Positions 1 through 7,569 of a DNA stretch of 18,835 bases are shown piece by piece (position 1 is the first letter of the stretch; every line of letters begins with the position of its first letter). The DNA comes from Fen-999 sp035654135 (GTDB lineage: Bacteria; Pseudomonadota; Gammaproteobacteria; Burkholderiales; Rhodocyclaceae), in contig DASRXN010000018.1 of NCBI GenBank assembly GCA_035654135.1, positions 1 through 18,835 of the forward strand, in the 5' to 3' direction. A program made the position numbers and the translations under genes. The notes beneath the pieces are model-generated. The model searched no databases, was not told the DNA's origin, and saw only the letters and a list, made by a program, of their open reading frames with translations.

Positions 1-1175
1 CGCAGGGCGACGACGTTGCCGCTGGCATTGACCGACAGCGCGCCGGACAGCGTGCCGTCATAGAGATTCATCGAATGGGGGGCGATGTCCAGCCTGCCGC
101 CGGCGGCGTCGATCTTCAGCTTGACGTTGCTGGCCTTGACGTTGCTCACCTGGAATTTGCCGATGCGAACGGCGCCATGGACATCCAGGCCCTTGAGGGC
201 CGACAGGTCGATCCGGCCATCGCCAGCTGCCTTCTTTTCCTCGCCGGGCTTGGCCGGCGGCAGGTACTTGTCCACGTTCAACTGGTCGATGTCGAGATCG
301 AAGCCGAGCGACAGCGGCGAGAATTTCGCCACGTCGAATTTGAGGGCGATCTTCGAATCGTCAAAGCGCGTGGCCAGGTTGCCGTGGGCGGACTGTTTCG
401 CCAGTTCGGCGCGCAGCTGCCCGGAGATCGGCAGCTTGAGCGATTTCATCGGCATGCGCGGGCTGGCAATGTCGATGGCGCCGTCGATCTTGTCGATCGT
501 CAAAGTCTTGGCCTCATCGGGGGCAAGCACGAGCCGGGGCATGTCCAGCCGGAGCTCGACGCTGTCGGCACCGGCCTTGCCTTTCGCCGCCAGGGTCAGG
601 GCATTGACCTCGTAGGCCTGTTTGCCGGTATCGGCGGTCACCCGGCCGGTGGCGAGGTCAAGGCCGGAGAGGGTCGAGGTCTGGCCGTTCTGCTCATCCT
701 GCCAGGTGAGCTGGACGTTGCCGATCCTGATGCCGGCAATGTCGGCCTGTACCGGCGACGATGCCTTGTCCGATTTGTCCTTGGACAGCAGATCGTCGAT
801 GTTGAGCTTGCCGTCCTTGTGCTTGATCAGCGTTGCACGCGCGCCATCGAGCTCGACCGTGTTCACCACGATCTGTTTCGACAGCAGGGGCATCACGGCA
901 ACCGAAACCCGGGCACTGTCGATGGCGGCAAATTCCTTCTCGCTGCGGAATTCCGAGAGCGACACCTTGCCGACGCGGACTCCGACATTGGGCCAGAACG
1001 ACAATGCCAAGTCGCCGTCGATCTTTAGCGTGCGCTGCTTCTTTTCCTGTACTGCCTTGGTCAGTTCGGTTTTCAGCCGGGTACTGTCGAAGGTCGCCGC
1101 GAAATAGCCGACCAGCCCGAGGATGACTGCCGCGACGACGCCGAGTATGACAGCGGCTAACTTTAACGTCTTCAT
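1..1175 (-). CDS. AsmA family protein (partial, C-terminus outside window)
   Basis: The minus-strand frame is open from the ATG at 1175-1173 to the window edge, giving 391 residues of a longer protein. Residues 1 to about 25 form an N-terminal membrane anchor (MKTLKLAAVILGVVAAVILG), followed by a long soluble beta-rich region typical of AsmA. Recognisable family segments include SFWPNVGVRVGKVSLSE near the start and PHSMNLYDGTLSGALSVNAS at the window edge. AsmA-family proteins are inner-membrane-anchored periplasmic proteins linked to outer-membrane assembly and, in related members, to phospholipid transport between membranes; the exact substrate here cannot be told. No strong Shine-Dalgarno is seen before the ATG, but the anchor begins exactly there. 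The gene diverges from mscL across a gap of about 70 bases. The family call is good; the subfamily is open. Confidence 0.85.
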   Translation of the reverse strand, partial: MKTLKLAAVILGVVAAVILGLVGYFAATFDSTRLKTELTKAVQEKKQRTLKIDGDLALSFWPNVGVRVGKVSLSEFRSEKEFAAIDSARVSVAVMPLLSKQIVVNTVELDGARATLIKHKDGKLNIDDLLSKDKSDKASSPVQADIAGIRIGNVQLTWQDEQNGQTSTLSGLDLATGRVTADTGKQAYEVNALTLAAKGKAGADSVELRLDMPRLVLAPDEAKTLTIDKIDGAIDIASPRMPMKSLKLPISGQLRAELAKQSAHGNLATRFDDSKIALKFDVAKFSPLSLGFDLDIDQLNVDKYLPPAKPGEEKKAAGDGRIDLSALKGLDVHGAVRIGKFQVSNVKASNVKLKIDAAGGRLDIAPHSMNLYDGTLSGALSVNASGNVVAL

Positions 1176-1244
1176 GGCTAAGTACTTTCTTATGAAATTT
1201 GGTAGAGTCTTCAGCGTAGCAGAAACCTGAGAGGAGGAAACAAC

Positions 1245-1676
1245 ATGAGTGGATTCATGCAGGAATTCAAGGAGTTTGCAGTCAAGGGCAACGTGATGGA
1301 CCTCGCCGTCGGCGTCATCATCGGCGGTGCCTTCGGCAAGATCGTCGATTCGGTGGTCGGCGATCTGATCATGCCGGTGGTCGGCCGCATCTTCGGCGGT
1401 CTCGACTTCAACAACTACTTCCTTGCCCTCAAGGAGGTGCCGGCCGGCACCGTCATGACGCTCGATGCCGTCAAGAAAGCCGGCGTACCAGTGTTCGCTT
1501 ATGGCAGCTTTCTTACCATCCTGCTCAACTTCCTCATCCTGGCCTTCATCATCTTCATGATGGTCAAGCAGATGAATCGCCTGAAGCGCGAGGAACCCGC
1601 TGCGCCGGCCGAGGCGCCGCCAACGCCCGAGGACATCGTGCTGCTGCGCGAAATCCGCGATTCGCTGAAGAAGTAA
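1245..1676 (+). CDS. mscL: Large-conductance mechanosensitive channel MscL
   Basis: This 143-residue protein is close in length to E. coli MscL (136). It starts with the typical amphipathic N-terminus (MSGFMQEFKEFAVKGNVMDL), followed by the glycine- and alanine-rich pore helix TM1 at about residues 15-45 (AVGVIIGGAFGKIVDSVV). A periplasmic loop follows, then TM2 at about 75-105, and a charged C-terminal cytoplasmic helix (EDIVLLREIRDSLKK). MscL forms a homopentameric inner-membrane pore that opens under membrane tension and releases solutes during hypo-osmotic shock. The start is fixed by a strong GAGAGGAGG ribosome site about 8 bases upstream. The gene stands alone: asmA diverges upstream, and the next gene converges with a 9-base gap. 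Confidence 0.97.
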   Translation: MSGFMQEFKEFAVKGNVMDLAVGVIIGGAFGKIVDSVVGDLIMPVVGRIFGGLDFNNYFLALKEVPAGTVMTLDAVKKAGVPVFAYGSFLTILLNFLILAFIIFMMVKQMNRLKREEPAAPAEAPPTPEDIVLLREIRDSLKK

Positions 1677-1685
1677 GCAACCGTC

Positions 1686-2324
1686 CTACGCGCCGTCGGC
1701 GACGAACGGATTGCTACGCCGTTCCTCGCCGAGGGTGGACATCGGGCCATGGCCAGGAATGAACTCGACATCATCGCCGAGCGGCCATAAACCCTGCCGG
1801 ATCGAACGGATCAGCGCGTCATAGTCGCCGCGCGGGAAATCGGTACGGCCGATGGAGCCGGCGAACAGCACGTCGCCGACCACCGCCAGCTTCGACGGCC
1901 GGTGGAAGAAACAGACATGACCGGGCGTATGCCCCGGCGTGTGCAGCACTTCCAGTAAGACATGACCGAATCCGACGGTATCGCCGTCTTCCAGCCAGCG
2001 ATCCGGCGTGAAGGCATCGCAATGGGGAAACCCGAACATGCGGCTCTGCTCGGGCAGCTGCCGGATCCAGAACTCATCCTCGCGCTGGGGGCCTTCGACC
2101 GGTACCGCCAGGCGCGCCGCCAGTTCCGCCGTGCCACCGGCATGGTCGATGTGACCATGGGTGAGCAGGACTTTCGCGATGGTCAGACCCAGTCGCGCGG
2201 CGCTGGCGACGATGTGATCGATATCGCCGCCGGGGTCGACCACGGCGGCCTGCTTGGTCTCCTCACACCAGAGCAGGCTACAGTTCTGGGCGAAGGCGGT
2301 GACGGGCAGGATGCGGTATTCCAT
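1686..2324 (-). CDS. MBL-fold metallo-hydrolase, YcbL / glyoxalase II-like
   Basis: This 212-residue metallo-beta-lactamase-fold protein carries the dinuclear-metal motif HGHIDH at residues 56-61, further ligands in LHTPGHTPGHVCF, VGDVLFAGSIGRTDF and a terminal FIPGHGP. Its short single-domain form, without the glutathione-binding C-terminal domain of true glyoxalase II, resembles E. coli YcbL. The likely reaction is hydrolysis of a thioester such as a lactoylglutathione-like compound, in the cytoplasm; the substrate is inferred from family only. A longer frame opens at 2372, but the ATG at 2324 is chosen because it lies 10 bases after the radical SAM stop codon and begins the conserved EYRILPVTAFAQNC segment. 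The two genes probably form an operon. Confidence 0.88.
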   Translation of the reverse strand: MEYRILPVTAFAQNCSLLWCEETKQAAVVDPGGDIDHIVASAARLGLTIAKVLLTHGHIDHAGGTAELAARLAVPVEGPQREDEFWIRQLPEQSRMFGFPHCDAFTPDRWLEDGDTVGFGHVLLEVLHTPGHTPGHVCFFHRPSKLAVVGDVLFAGSIGRTDFPRGDYDALIRSIRQGLWPLGDDVEFIPGHGPMSTLGEERRSNPFVADGA

Positions 2325-2334
2325 GGCGGGGATT

Positions 2335-3234
2335 CTACAGACCCCGGGCCCAGGCCGGCCGTAGCGGGGCACGCTCGGGATGGGCGATGGCGGAGCGCAA
2401 TTGCGCCAGCAGTCTTTCCTTGTCGGCGCCGAGCGTGCCTTTCAGGATCAGCCAGTTAGAGGCGTGATCGCTGCGGAATACCGTGCGCCTGAGTTCCAGT
2501 TGCGTAAGGAAACGCTCCATCTCAACCATCAAGCCCGGGACGGAGAGCGGCTCCCAGTCGGGAAAGCCCGCACGCAGGCGATCTTCGCCCTTGGGGAAGC
2601 TGACGACCAGCGTCGCCAGGTACTCCGGCTGCGCGGCGTTGATCAGCACGGCCGAGTTGTCGGCGTGCCGTGCCGACAATGCCGGGCCGCCAAGGCCGTT
2701 GAGGATCATCACCGAGCGTGTGACGCCGGCCTCGCCAAGCTTGTTCAGAGCAGCCAGCGTCGAGGCCTGCGTCTCGCCCTTGTTCACGCGTGCCAGGACT
2801 TCGTCGTCACCCGACTCGGCGCCGACGTAGGCCATCGACAGGCCGGCCTCGGCGAGTTGGCGCATCTCCATGGCTGACTTTCGCGCCAGGTTGCGCGGCA
2901 GGCAATAGCTGGAAATGCGCCGCACGCCCGGCAGGTGCGACCGGATCGCTTCCAGTACCGCCAGCAGTCGGCGCGTCGGCAGCATCAGCGCATCACCATC
3001 GGCAAGAAAAACCCGCCTCACCTCCGCGCCGAAGCGCTCGCCGCAGGCGCGGATGGTGGCCAGCGTTTCGGCTTCGTCGCGAGCGCGAAACTTCTTCTGC
3101 GGTGCGGTGTACATCTCGCAGAAAGTGCAATGGTTCCAGGAGCAGCCGTCGGTGAGCGGCAGGATCAGCGAATCGGCCTCGCTGGGCGGACGGAATACCG
3201 GCTCGATGTAGCGGATGGGGAAGTCGACGCGCAT
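2335..3234 (-). CDS. Radical SAM protein with CX4CX2C cluster motif, function unknown
   Basis: The protein has 299 residues from the chosen start. The radical SAM cluster motif sits at C31, C36 and C39 in DGCSWNHCTFCEMY, a CX4CX2C spacing instead of the usual CX3CX2C. After it come the features of the partial TIM barrel, including RVFLADGDALMLP, a strand-4-like SSYCLPRNLARKS, and MAYVGAESGDDEVLARVNKG, which resembles the GxESG stretch seen in HemN- and Elp3-like enzymes. No B12-binding or extra cluster domain is visible. It would bind one [4Fe-4S] cluster and cleave S-adenosylmethionine to a radical; substrate and product are unknown. The frame extends upstream to an ATG at 3303, but the conserved part begins at MRVDFPIRYIEPVFRPP, so 3234 is preferred without a convincing ribosome site for either. 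It lies just upstream of the MBL hydrolase gene on the same strand. Confidence 0.82.
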   Translation of the reverse strand: MRVDFPIRYIEPVFRPPSEADSLILPLTDGCSWNHCTFCEMYTAPQKKFRARDEAETLATIRACGERFGAEVRRVFLADGDALMLPTRRLLAVLEAIRSHLPGVRRISSYCLPRNLARKSAMEMRQLAEAGLSMAYVGAESGDDEVLARVNKGETQASTLAALNKLGEAGVTRSVMILNGLGGPALSARHADNSAVLINAAQPEYLATLVVSFPKGEDRLRAGFPDWEPLSVPGLMVEMERFLTQLELRRTVFRSDHASNWLILKGTLGADKERLLAQLRSAIAHPERAPLRPAWARGL

Positions 3235-3356
3235 GTTGTCAGTTTGCACCAATCCGAACCGGTCGGCATCGGGGTTGCGGCCGATGGGGCACCTATGGCA
3301 CATTGATGCGGCGTCGAGTCACGCGCACAAACCCCAACAAAATACCGGAGCCACCC

Positions 3357-3857
3357 ATGACAACCGTTACCCTCAAAGGCAACCCGATCGAAGTCGCCGG
3401 CAAGCTGCCCCAGCCCGGTGAAACCGCCCCCGATTTCTCGCTGGTTGCCGGTGATCTGAGCACCGCGACCCTGAAGACCTACGCCGGCAAGCGCAAGCTG
3501 CTGAACATCGTGCCCAGCCTGGATACGCCGACCTGCGCCACGTCGACCCGCAAGTTCAACGAAGAAGCTGGCAAGCTGGCCAATGCGGTCGTGCTGGTCA
3601 TTTCGGCCGATCTGCCATTCGCGGCCGGACGCTTCTGCACCATCGAGGGCCTGAAAAACGTCGCCCATCTCTCGACCATGCGTGGCCGCGAGTTCATGAA
3701 GAATTACGGCGTCGAAATTGCCACCGGCCCGCTTGTTGGCGTCACGGCCCGCGCCGTCGTGGTTCTCGACGAGAACAACAAGGTGCTGCATTCGCAGCTG
3801 GTAGGCGAGATCGGTAGCGAGCCCGACTATGCGGCCGCGCTCAAGGCGTTGGCCTAA
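3357..3857 (+). CDS. tpx: Thiol peroxidase Tpx (atypical 2-Cys peroxiredoxin)
   Basis: This 166-residue protein is near the E. coli Tpx length (168). The peroxidatic cysteine is C60 in SLDTPTCATST and the resolving cysteine is C94 in RFCTIEGLKN, matching the C61/C95 pair of E. coli Tpx. Other family features are the N-terminal TVTLKGNPIEVAG and the conserved APDFSLV. The enzyme reduces hydrogen peroxide and alkyl or lipid hydroperoxides using thioredoxin; it is cytoplasmic or periplasmic depending on species, and no signal peptide is present here. The start at 3357 is chosen over one at 3303 because GGAG lies 6-7 bases upstream and the protein then begins where the family does. It diverges from the radical SAM gene and converges with the 83-residue gene after a 25-base gap. 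Confidence 0.97.
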   Translation: MTTVTLKGNPIEVAGKLPQPGETAPDFSLVAGDLSTATLKTYAGKRKLLNIVPSLDTPTCATSTRKFNEEAGKLANAVVLVISADLPFAAGRFCTIEGLKNVAHLSTMRGREFMKNYGVEIATGPLVGVTARAVVVLDENNKVLHSQLVGEIGSEPDYAAALKALA

Positions 3858-3882
3858 GATCCCTCGATTGCTCCAGCGGTCA

Positions 3883-4134
3883 TCAGGCCGGTGTCACTTC
3901 ATCGAGACCGAACTTGGCAACCCCCAGTTCGGTCTCCACCAGTAACGGGTAACGCAGAGCGGGGTAGCGGCCGCGGCGGCTGATGTTGTAGCCGATGACG
4001 ACGCCGCGCACCGCGCCGATCTTCACCGCACGGCCGACTGCCAGCCCGTGCTGCATCGCCAGATGCAACACCTTTCCGATCGCCGTGGCGGCGGGTTCGT
4101 CGTTATCGCGACTGATGTTGGCCTTGCGTTTCAT
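3883..4134 (-). CDS. Conserved-looking small protein, unknown function
   Basis: I do not recognise this 83-residue protein. The N-terminus is polar and basic (MKRKANISRDNDEPAATA), followed by a predicted helix (IGKVLHLAMQHGLAVG) and a run of beta-prone segments (VGRAVKIGAVRGVVIGYN, YPALRYPLLVETELGVAKFGLDEV) that could form a small barrel of the SH3 or KOW sort; this fold is a guess from pattern only. There is no signal peptide, membrane segment or cysteine. A CAGGA ribosome-site-like sequence lies 5-10 bases before the ATG, and no other gene competes for the stretch, so it is probably real. It is transcribed toward tpx and lies downstream of tRNA-Arg on the same strand. Confidence 0.6.
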   Translation of the reverse strand: MKRKANISRDNDEPAATAIGKVLHLAMQHGLAVGRAVKIGAVRGVVIGYNISRRGRYPALRYPLLVETELGVAKFGLDEVTPA

Positions 4135-4201
4135 GGTCGTCCTGCCTCAAGCGACTTCCTTGCTATGCATTACGACACATATGGCCACGAAGTAAAGAGG
4201 G

Positions 4202-4240
4202 ATTAGGACGAACGAACCCCCTCATTAGGACGAACGGACC
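4202..4240. repeat. Two 17-base direct repeats with REP-like GGACGAACG core
   Basis: Two near-identical 17-mers, ATTAGGACGAACGAACC (4202-4218) and ATTAGGACGAACGGACC (4224-4240), lie 22 bases apart with one mismatch. The core GGACGAACG resembles dispersed extragenic repeats common in betaproteobacterial genomes. On the minus strand the unit is followed by GAGGG and later CCCTC, so a weak stem could form after the tRNA. The stretch lies between the tRNA-Arg 3' end and the 83-residue gene. Confidence 0.55.
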
Positions 4241-4267
4241 ACGCTTTCGGCAGTAGGGGAAGGAGGA

Positions 4268-4344
4268 TGGCGCGCCTGACACGATTCGAACGTGCGACCC
4301 CAGCCTTCGGAGGGCTGTACTCTATCCAACTGAGCTACAGGCGC
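4268..4344 (-). tRNA. tRNA-Arg, anticodon CCG
   Basis: The minus strand folds into a complete cloverleaf. The acceptor arms are GCGCCTG and CAGGCGC, the D arm is GCTC/GAGT, and the anticodon stem CAGCC/GGCTG encloses the loop CTCCGAA, which gives anticodon CCG reading CGG arginine codons. The T arm is GCACG-TTCGAAT-CGTGT. The discriminator is G at 4271, and CCA is encoded at 4270-4268. Total length with CCA is 77 bases. No integrase or duplicated 3' end is seen, so there is no sign that it serves as an attachment site here. Confidence 0.97.
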
Positions 4345-4371
4345 GTGGTGCGGAATGCTTGCTTCGGCCGC

Positions 4372-4377
4372 ATTCTA
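4372..4377 (-). promoter_or_regulatory. Possible -10 element for tRNA-Arg
   Basis: On the minus strand TAGAAT, a 5 of 6 match to the sigma-70 -10 box and preceded by TG, ends about 28 bases before the tRNA 5' end. The -35 position 17 bases upstream reads TAGCGA, a poor match. The call rests on position and the -10 box alone. Confidence 0.3.
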
Positions 4378-4398
4378 CAGGGATGGCGGTTCAATCGC

Positions 4399-4404
4399 TA
4401 TAAT
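4399..4404 (+). promoter_or_regulatory. Possible -10 box of the cytochrome c gene
   Basis: A perfect TATAAT lies 56 bases before the cytochrome c ATG, which would give a leader of about 50 bases. No good -35 hexamer is found 16-18 bases upstream, so activator dependence or a chance match are both possible. Confidence 0.35.
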
Positions 4405-4460
4405 CAGCCGCTTAGCCGGTGTTCCGATCGTGTCGCCCACATTTCCCAAGAGGTAGCCTG

Positions 4461-4889
4461 ATGTATCGCAAGCATTCGCGTTCCTTCGTCTTGGCGAGCA
4501 TGTTCGTGCTCGCTTCTTCCGCGGTCATGGCCATGGGCGCCAGCCCGAAGGTCGACGAGGAGGCAACCAATGCCCGCATCCAGCCGGTGGCGCGTGTCGA
4601 ACTGGCCCCCGCGGCAGCCAAGAGCGCCAGCGGTACCCGCAGTGGCGAGGAACTGTATAAGGCCGTTTGCAGTGCTTGCCATGAAGCAGGTGTTGCCGGC
4701 GCGCCGAAGATTGGTGACAAGGCGGCGTGGGCGCCGCGCATTGCGCTCGGCCTGGATGGATTGCTGAAGAGCGCCACCGCCGGCAAGAACGCCATGCCCC
4801 CGAAGGGCGGTGCCGCGGATGCGACTAGCGATGAGATGAAGCGCGCCATCAGCTTCATGGCCAACAAGGCCGGCGCCAACTTCAAGTAG
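4461..4889 (+). CDS. Periplasmic class I c-type cytochrome (cytochrome c5-like)
   Basis: This 142-residue exported protein has a basic start, a hydrophobic stretch (FVLASMFVLASSAVMA) and probable signal cleavage near residue 24. The single heme site is C70-SA-C73-H74. The likely distal ligand is M112 in NAMPPKGG, the pattern of cytochrome c5-type proteins. A linker rich in Ala, Pro and charged residues (about 28-60) separates the signal from the heme domain. It would carry electrons in the periplasm, for example to a terminal oxidase or reductase; the partner is not shown by the neighbours. The start at 4461 has AGAGG upstream and is preferred over one at 4419, which would put extra residues before the signal peptide. 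Its 3' end overlaps the convergent rep gene by 8 bases. Confidence 0.9.
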   Translation: MYRKHSRSFVLASMFVLASSAVMAMGASPKVDEEATNARIQPVARVELAPAAAKSASGTRSGEELYKAVCSACHEAGVAGAPKIGDKAAWAPRIALGLDGLLKSATAGKNAMPPKGGAADATSDEMKRAISFMANKAGANFK

Positions 4890-6876
4890 CCTTCGGCTCA
4901 GCCAGCATGGCCCGGAACTGGGCCAATTTGGCGCGGCCGGCCGCCTTGTCTTCGGGTGCCGCCTCGCTATTCCGGCCCACGCGTTTCAGGTCGCCACCCA
5001 TTTCGGCGACAAAGCGTGAAATTTCCCGCTCCGACACTTCCCGGCCCTGCTTGCGCTTTTCGCACCAGGTGACGAAGAGGCTCATCTGGGCGCGGGTGAT
5101 GCCGACATACATCAGCCGCCGCTCTTCTTCGAGCTTGGTTGCCTCCTGCGATTCGCGGTGCGGCAGGATGCCCTCCTCGACGCCGACGAGGAAGACGTGG
5201 CGGAACTCCAGTCCCTTGGCGGCGTGCAGCGTCGCCAGCTGCACCGAGTCCTGATCGCCTTCCTGCTTGTCGAGCATCGAAAGCAGTGCCACGGTCTGGG
5301 CCAGCTCGATCAGGGTCTTGCCTTCCTCGTCGCCCTTCTGCCCTAGCCAGTCGACGAAGTCGCGGACATTGCCCCACTTGTTTTCGGCCTCTTTCGGGTC
5401 CAGCGTCGCGAACAGCCAGGTCTCGTAACCGATGGCCTGCAACAGATCAGCTAGCACCTGGCGGGCCGGCTCCCTGCCGGCGCGAAATTCGATGCGGTTG
5501 ATGAAATTGCCGAATTCGCGCAACGCCGCGTGCGGCTTGGCGGCAATCTCGGTTTCGACGCCGGGCGCAAAGATCGTCGCGAACAGGCTCTGGTGGCGGC
5601 GGCCGGCGGCGTGGCCGAGCGCCTCCAGCGTGGTGCCGCCGATACCTCGCTTCGGCGTGGTCACGGCGCGGATGAAGGCGGGGTCGTCGTCCTGGTTGGC
5701 CAGCAGGCGCAGGTAGCTGGTCAGGTCCTTGATCTCGGCGCGCTCGAAGAAGGACTGGCCGCCGGATAGCACGTAGGGAATCTTGTGCGCCCGCAACTGC
5801 TGCTCGAAGGCGCGCGCCTGGTGGTTGCCGCGATAGAGCACGGCGTAGTCGCGCCACTTGCCGCGATGCTCGAAGCGGTGCGCCTGCAGGCGCGACACCA
5901 CCCACTCGGCCTCGTGTTCGTTGTCGCGGCAGGCCACCACCTGGATGGCATCGCCGTGGCCCTTGTCCGACCACAGGCGCTTTTCGAACAGCTTCGGGTT
6001 GTGGCCGATGACGCTGTTGGCGGCGGCAAGAATGCGCGTGGTAGAGCGGTAGTTTTGTTCCAGCTTGATGATCTTCAGTTGCGGATACTCGTCGCGCAAC
6101 AGGCTCAGGTTGCCGATGTCGGCGCCGCGCCAGCCGTAGATCGACTGGTCGTCGTCGCCCACGGCGGTGAAGCTGGCGCGCGGGCCGGTCAGCAGCTTCA
6201 TCAGCCGGTACTGGCAGCGGTTGGTGTCCTGGTATTCGTCGACCAGCAGGTGCCAGATGCGGCTGCGCCAGCGGCTGCCGACTTCCTCGTCGGCCTCGAA
6301 CAGCACCACCGGCAGGCGGATCAGGTCGTCGAAATCAACCGCCTGGTAGGCGCGCAGTGTTCGCTCGTATTCCGCATAGACTCTGGCCGCGCCGGCTTCG
6401 AGATCGTCCTCGGCGATCTTTGCCGCCTCGTCAGGACTGACTACCGCGTTCTTCCACAGCGAGATCCGGTTCTGGATCATCCGCACGCGCAGCTTGTCGG
6501 CGTCCTTGAGCATCTCCTGGAACAACTGCGTGGTGTCCGAGGCATCGAGGATGGAAAAGCCGGGCTTGAGGCCGACATGACGCGCCTCGGTACGCAGTAT
6601 GCGGGCACCCAGCGCGTGGAAGGTAGAGATGGTCAGCCCTTCGCTGCGACCGGACAACAGTTTCGCTGCCCGCTCCTTCATCTCCTTCGCCGCCTTGTTG
6701 GTGAAGGTGATGGCGGTGATCCGGCTCGGCTCGATGCCGCCGTCGCTCGTCAGCCAGGCGATCTTCTGCGTGATGACGCGGGTCTTGCCGCTGCCGGCGC
6801 CGGCCAGCACCAGCAGCGGGCCGTCGAGATAGCGAATCGCCTCCCGTTGCGGGGCGTTGAGTGAATCAGCCGTCAA
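4882..6876 (-). CDS. rep: ATP-dependent DNA helicase Rep (UvrD/PcrA superfamily 1)
   Basis: This 664-residue protein is near E. coli Rep (673). The superfamily 1A helicase motifs occur in order: Q motif LNAPQREAI (Q10), Walker A AGAGSGKT (about 25-32), TFTNKAAKEM (Ia), VDEYQDTN (II), VGDDDQSIYGWRGAD (III), LEQNYRST (IV), TLHAAKGLEF (V) and EERRLMYVGITRAQ (VI). It unwinds DNA 3' to 5' and helps forks pass obstacles. The length and end of the protein fit Rep better than UvrD, which has a longer C-terminal tail. The start is TTG at 6876, two bases after the DUF4197 stop; no ATG occurs before the Walker A region. No clear ribosome site is present, so translation is probably coupled to the gene upstream. 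It is the last gene of a minus-strand cluster. Confidence 0.93.
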   Translation of the reverse strand: MTADSLNAPQREAIRYLDGPLLVLAGAGSGKTRVITQKIAWLTSDGGIEPSRITAITFTNKAAKEMKERAAKLLSGRSEGLTISTFHALGARILRTEARHVGLKPGFSILDASDTTQLFQEMLKDADKLRVRMIQNRISLWKNAVVSPDEAAKIAEDDLEAGAARVYAEYERTLRAYQAVDFDDLIRLPVVLFEADEEVGSRWRSRIWHLLVDEYQDTNRCQYRLMKLLTGPRASFTAVGDDDQSIYGWRGADIGNLSLLRDEYPQLKIIKLEQNYRSTTRILAAANSVIGHNPKLFEKRLWSDKGHGDAIQVVACRDNEHEAEWVVSRLQAHRFEHRGKWRDYAVLYRGNHQARAFEQQLRAHKIPYVLSGGQSFFERAEIKDLTSYLRLLANQDDDPAFIRAVTTPKRGIGGTTLEALGHAAGRRHQSLFATIFAPGVETEIAAKPHAALREFGNFINRIEFRAGREPARQVLADLLQAIGYETWLFATLDPKEAENKWGNVRDFVDWLGQKGDEEGKTLIELAQTVALLSMLDKQEGDQDSVQLATLHAAKGLEFRHVFLVGVEEGILPHRESQEATKLEEERRLMYVGITRAQMSLFVTWCEKRKQGREVSEREISRFVAEMGGDLKRVGRNSEAAPEDKAAGRAKLAQFRAMLAEPKAT

Positions 6877-6878
6877 AC

Positions 6879-7562
6879 CTAATTGCCGAGGGCGCCGAAG
6901 ACCTTCTTCGCCAGGCTGCCGGCAGCAGCGACGGGGTTGGCACGGATGGCTTTCTCTTCCTCGGCGATCATCAGGTAGAGGCCATCGAGCGCCTTGCCGG
7001 TGACATAGTTGTCGAGGTGGCCGTCCTGTTCCTTGACCAGGCCGAACTTCGTGGCCTTGCCGGCAAACTGGTCGTATTTCTCGGCCAGCTTCACTTTGGC
7101 GATCGACTTTTGCACGATGGGCTTGAACTTCTCGCCCAGTTGCGTCGAGGTGGTACGGCGGAAGTACTCTGTAGCAGCGTTGTCGCCACCGGCAAGGATG
7201 CCTTTGGCGTCGTCGACCGACATCTTCCTGATCGACTCGACCAGCAGCTTCTTCGCTTCCGGCACCGCCGCCTCGGCAGCCCGGTTCATGGATGTCTCGA
7301 GTTCATCGACCTGCTTGCCCATGCCGAAATTGCGCATCAGGTCGGCGGCCTTTTCAAGGTTGCCTGGCAAGTGGATCTTTACCTTCGGGTTGCCGAGAAA
7401 GCCGTCGTTCTTGCCAAGGATGTCCACGGCTTTGCCGGCGCCCTGGGTCAGCGCTTCCTTGAGGCCGCCTGCCGTATCCTTGTTGCTCAGCTGGTCGAGG
7501 GAAAAGGCGTGGGCGGCAGTGGATAGCAGCAAAGCCGCAATAATAGAGATCAGGGTGCGCAT
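6879..7562 (-). CDS. DUF4197 exported protein
   Basis: This 227-residue protein has a clear signal peptide (MRTLISIIAALLLSTAAHA, cleavage near residue 19). The mature part begins FSLDQLSNKDTAGGLKEAL, the typical start of DUF4197 proteins, with the family features LGKNDGFLGNPKVKIHLPG, a long helical middle, and the end GKALDGLYLMIAEEEKAIR. DUF4197 members are mainly proteobacterial, periplasmic and of unknown function. The ATG at 7562 is chosen over one at 7574 because GGAG lies six bases upstream and the signal peptide then starts correctly. A perfect inverted repeat covers that ribosome site. It lies between the TPR gene and rep. Confidence 0.9.
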   Translation of the reverse strand: MRTLISIIAALLLSTAAHAFSLDQLSNKDTAGGLKEALTQGAGKAVDILGKNDGFLGNPKVKIHLPGNLEKAADLMRNFGMGKQVDELETSMNRAAEAAVPEAKKLLVESIRKMSVDDAKGILAGGDNAATEYFRRTTSTQLGEKFKPIVQKSIAKVKLAEKYDQFAGKATKFGLVKEQDGHLDNYVTGKALDGLYLMIAEEEKAIRANPVAAAGSLAKKVFGALGN

Positions 7563-7569
7563 TTTCGGC

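Noticed and set aside
75..1028. 317-codon plus-strand open frame at the window start
   Set aside because: It lies opposite the AsmA-family gene, which has a recognisable anchor and family segments; the plus frame has none.
3267..3286. CATCGG-N8-CCGATG inverted repeat near the radical SAM start
   Set aside because: A 6-base inverted repeat is common by chance in GC-rich sequence, and it may lie in coding sequence if the longer start is used.
4267..4461. 64-codon plus-strand open frame
   Set aside because: It runs across the tRNA-Arg gene on the opposite strand and the leader of the cytochrome c gene.
5785..6864. 359-codon plus-strand open frame
   Set aside because: It is a shadow of rep, whose helicase motifs on the minus strand are complete.
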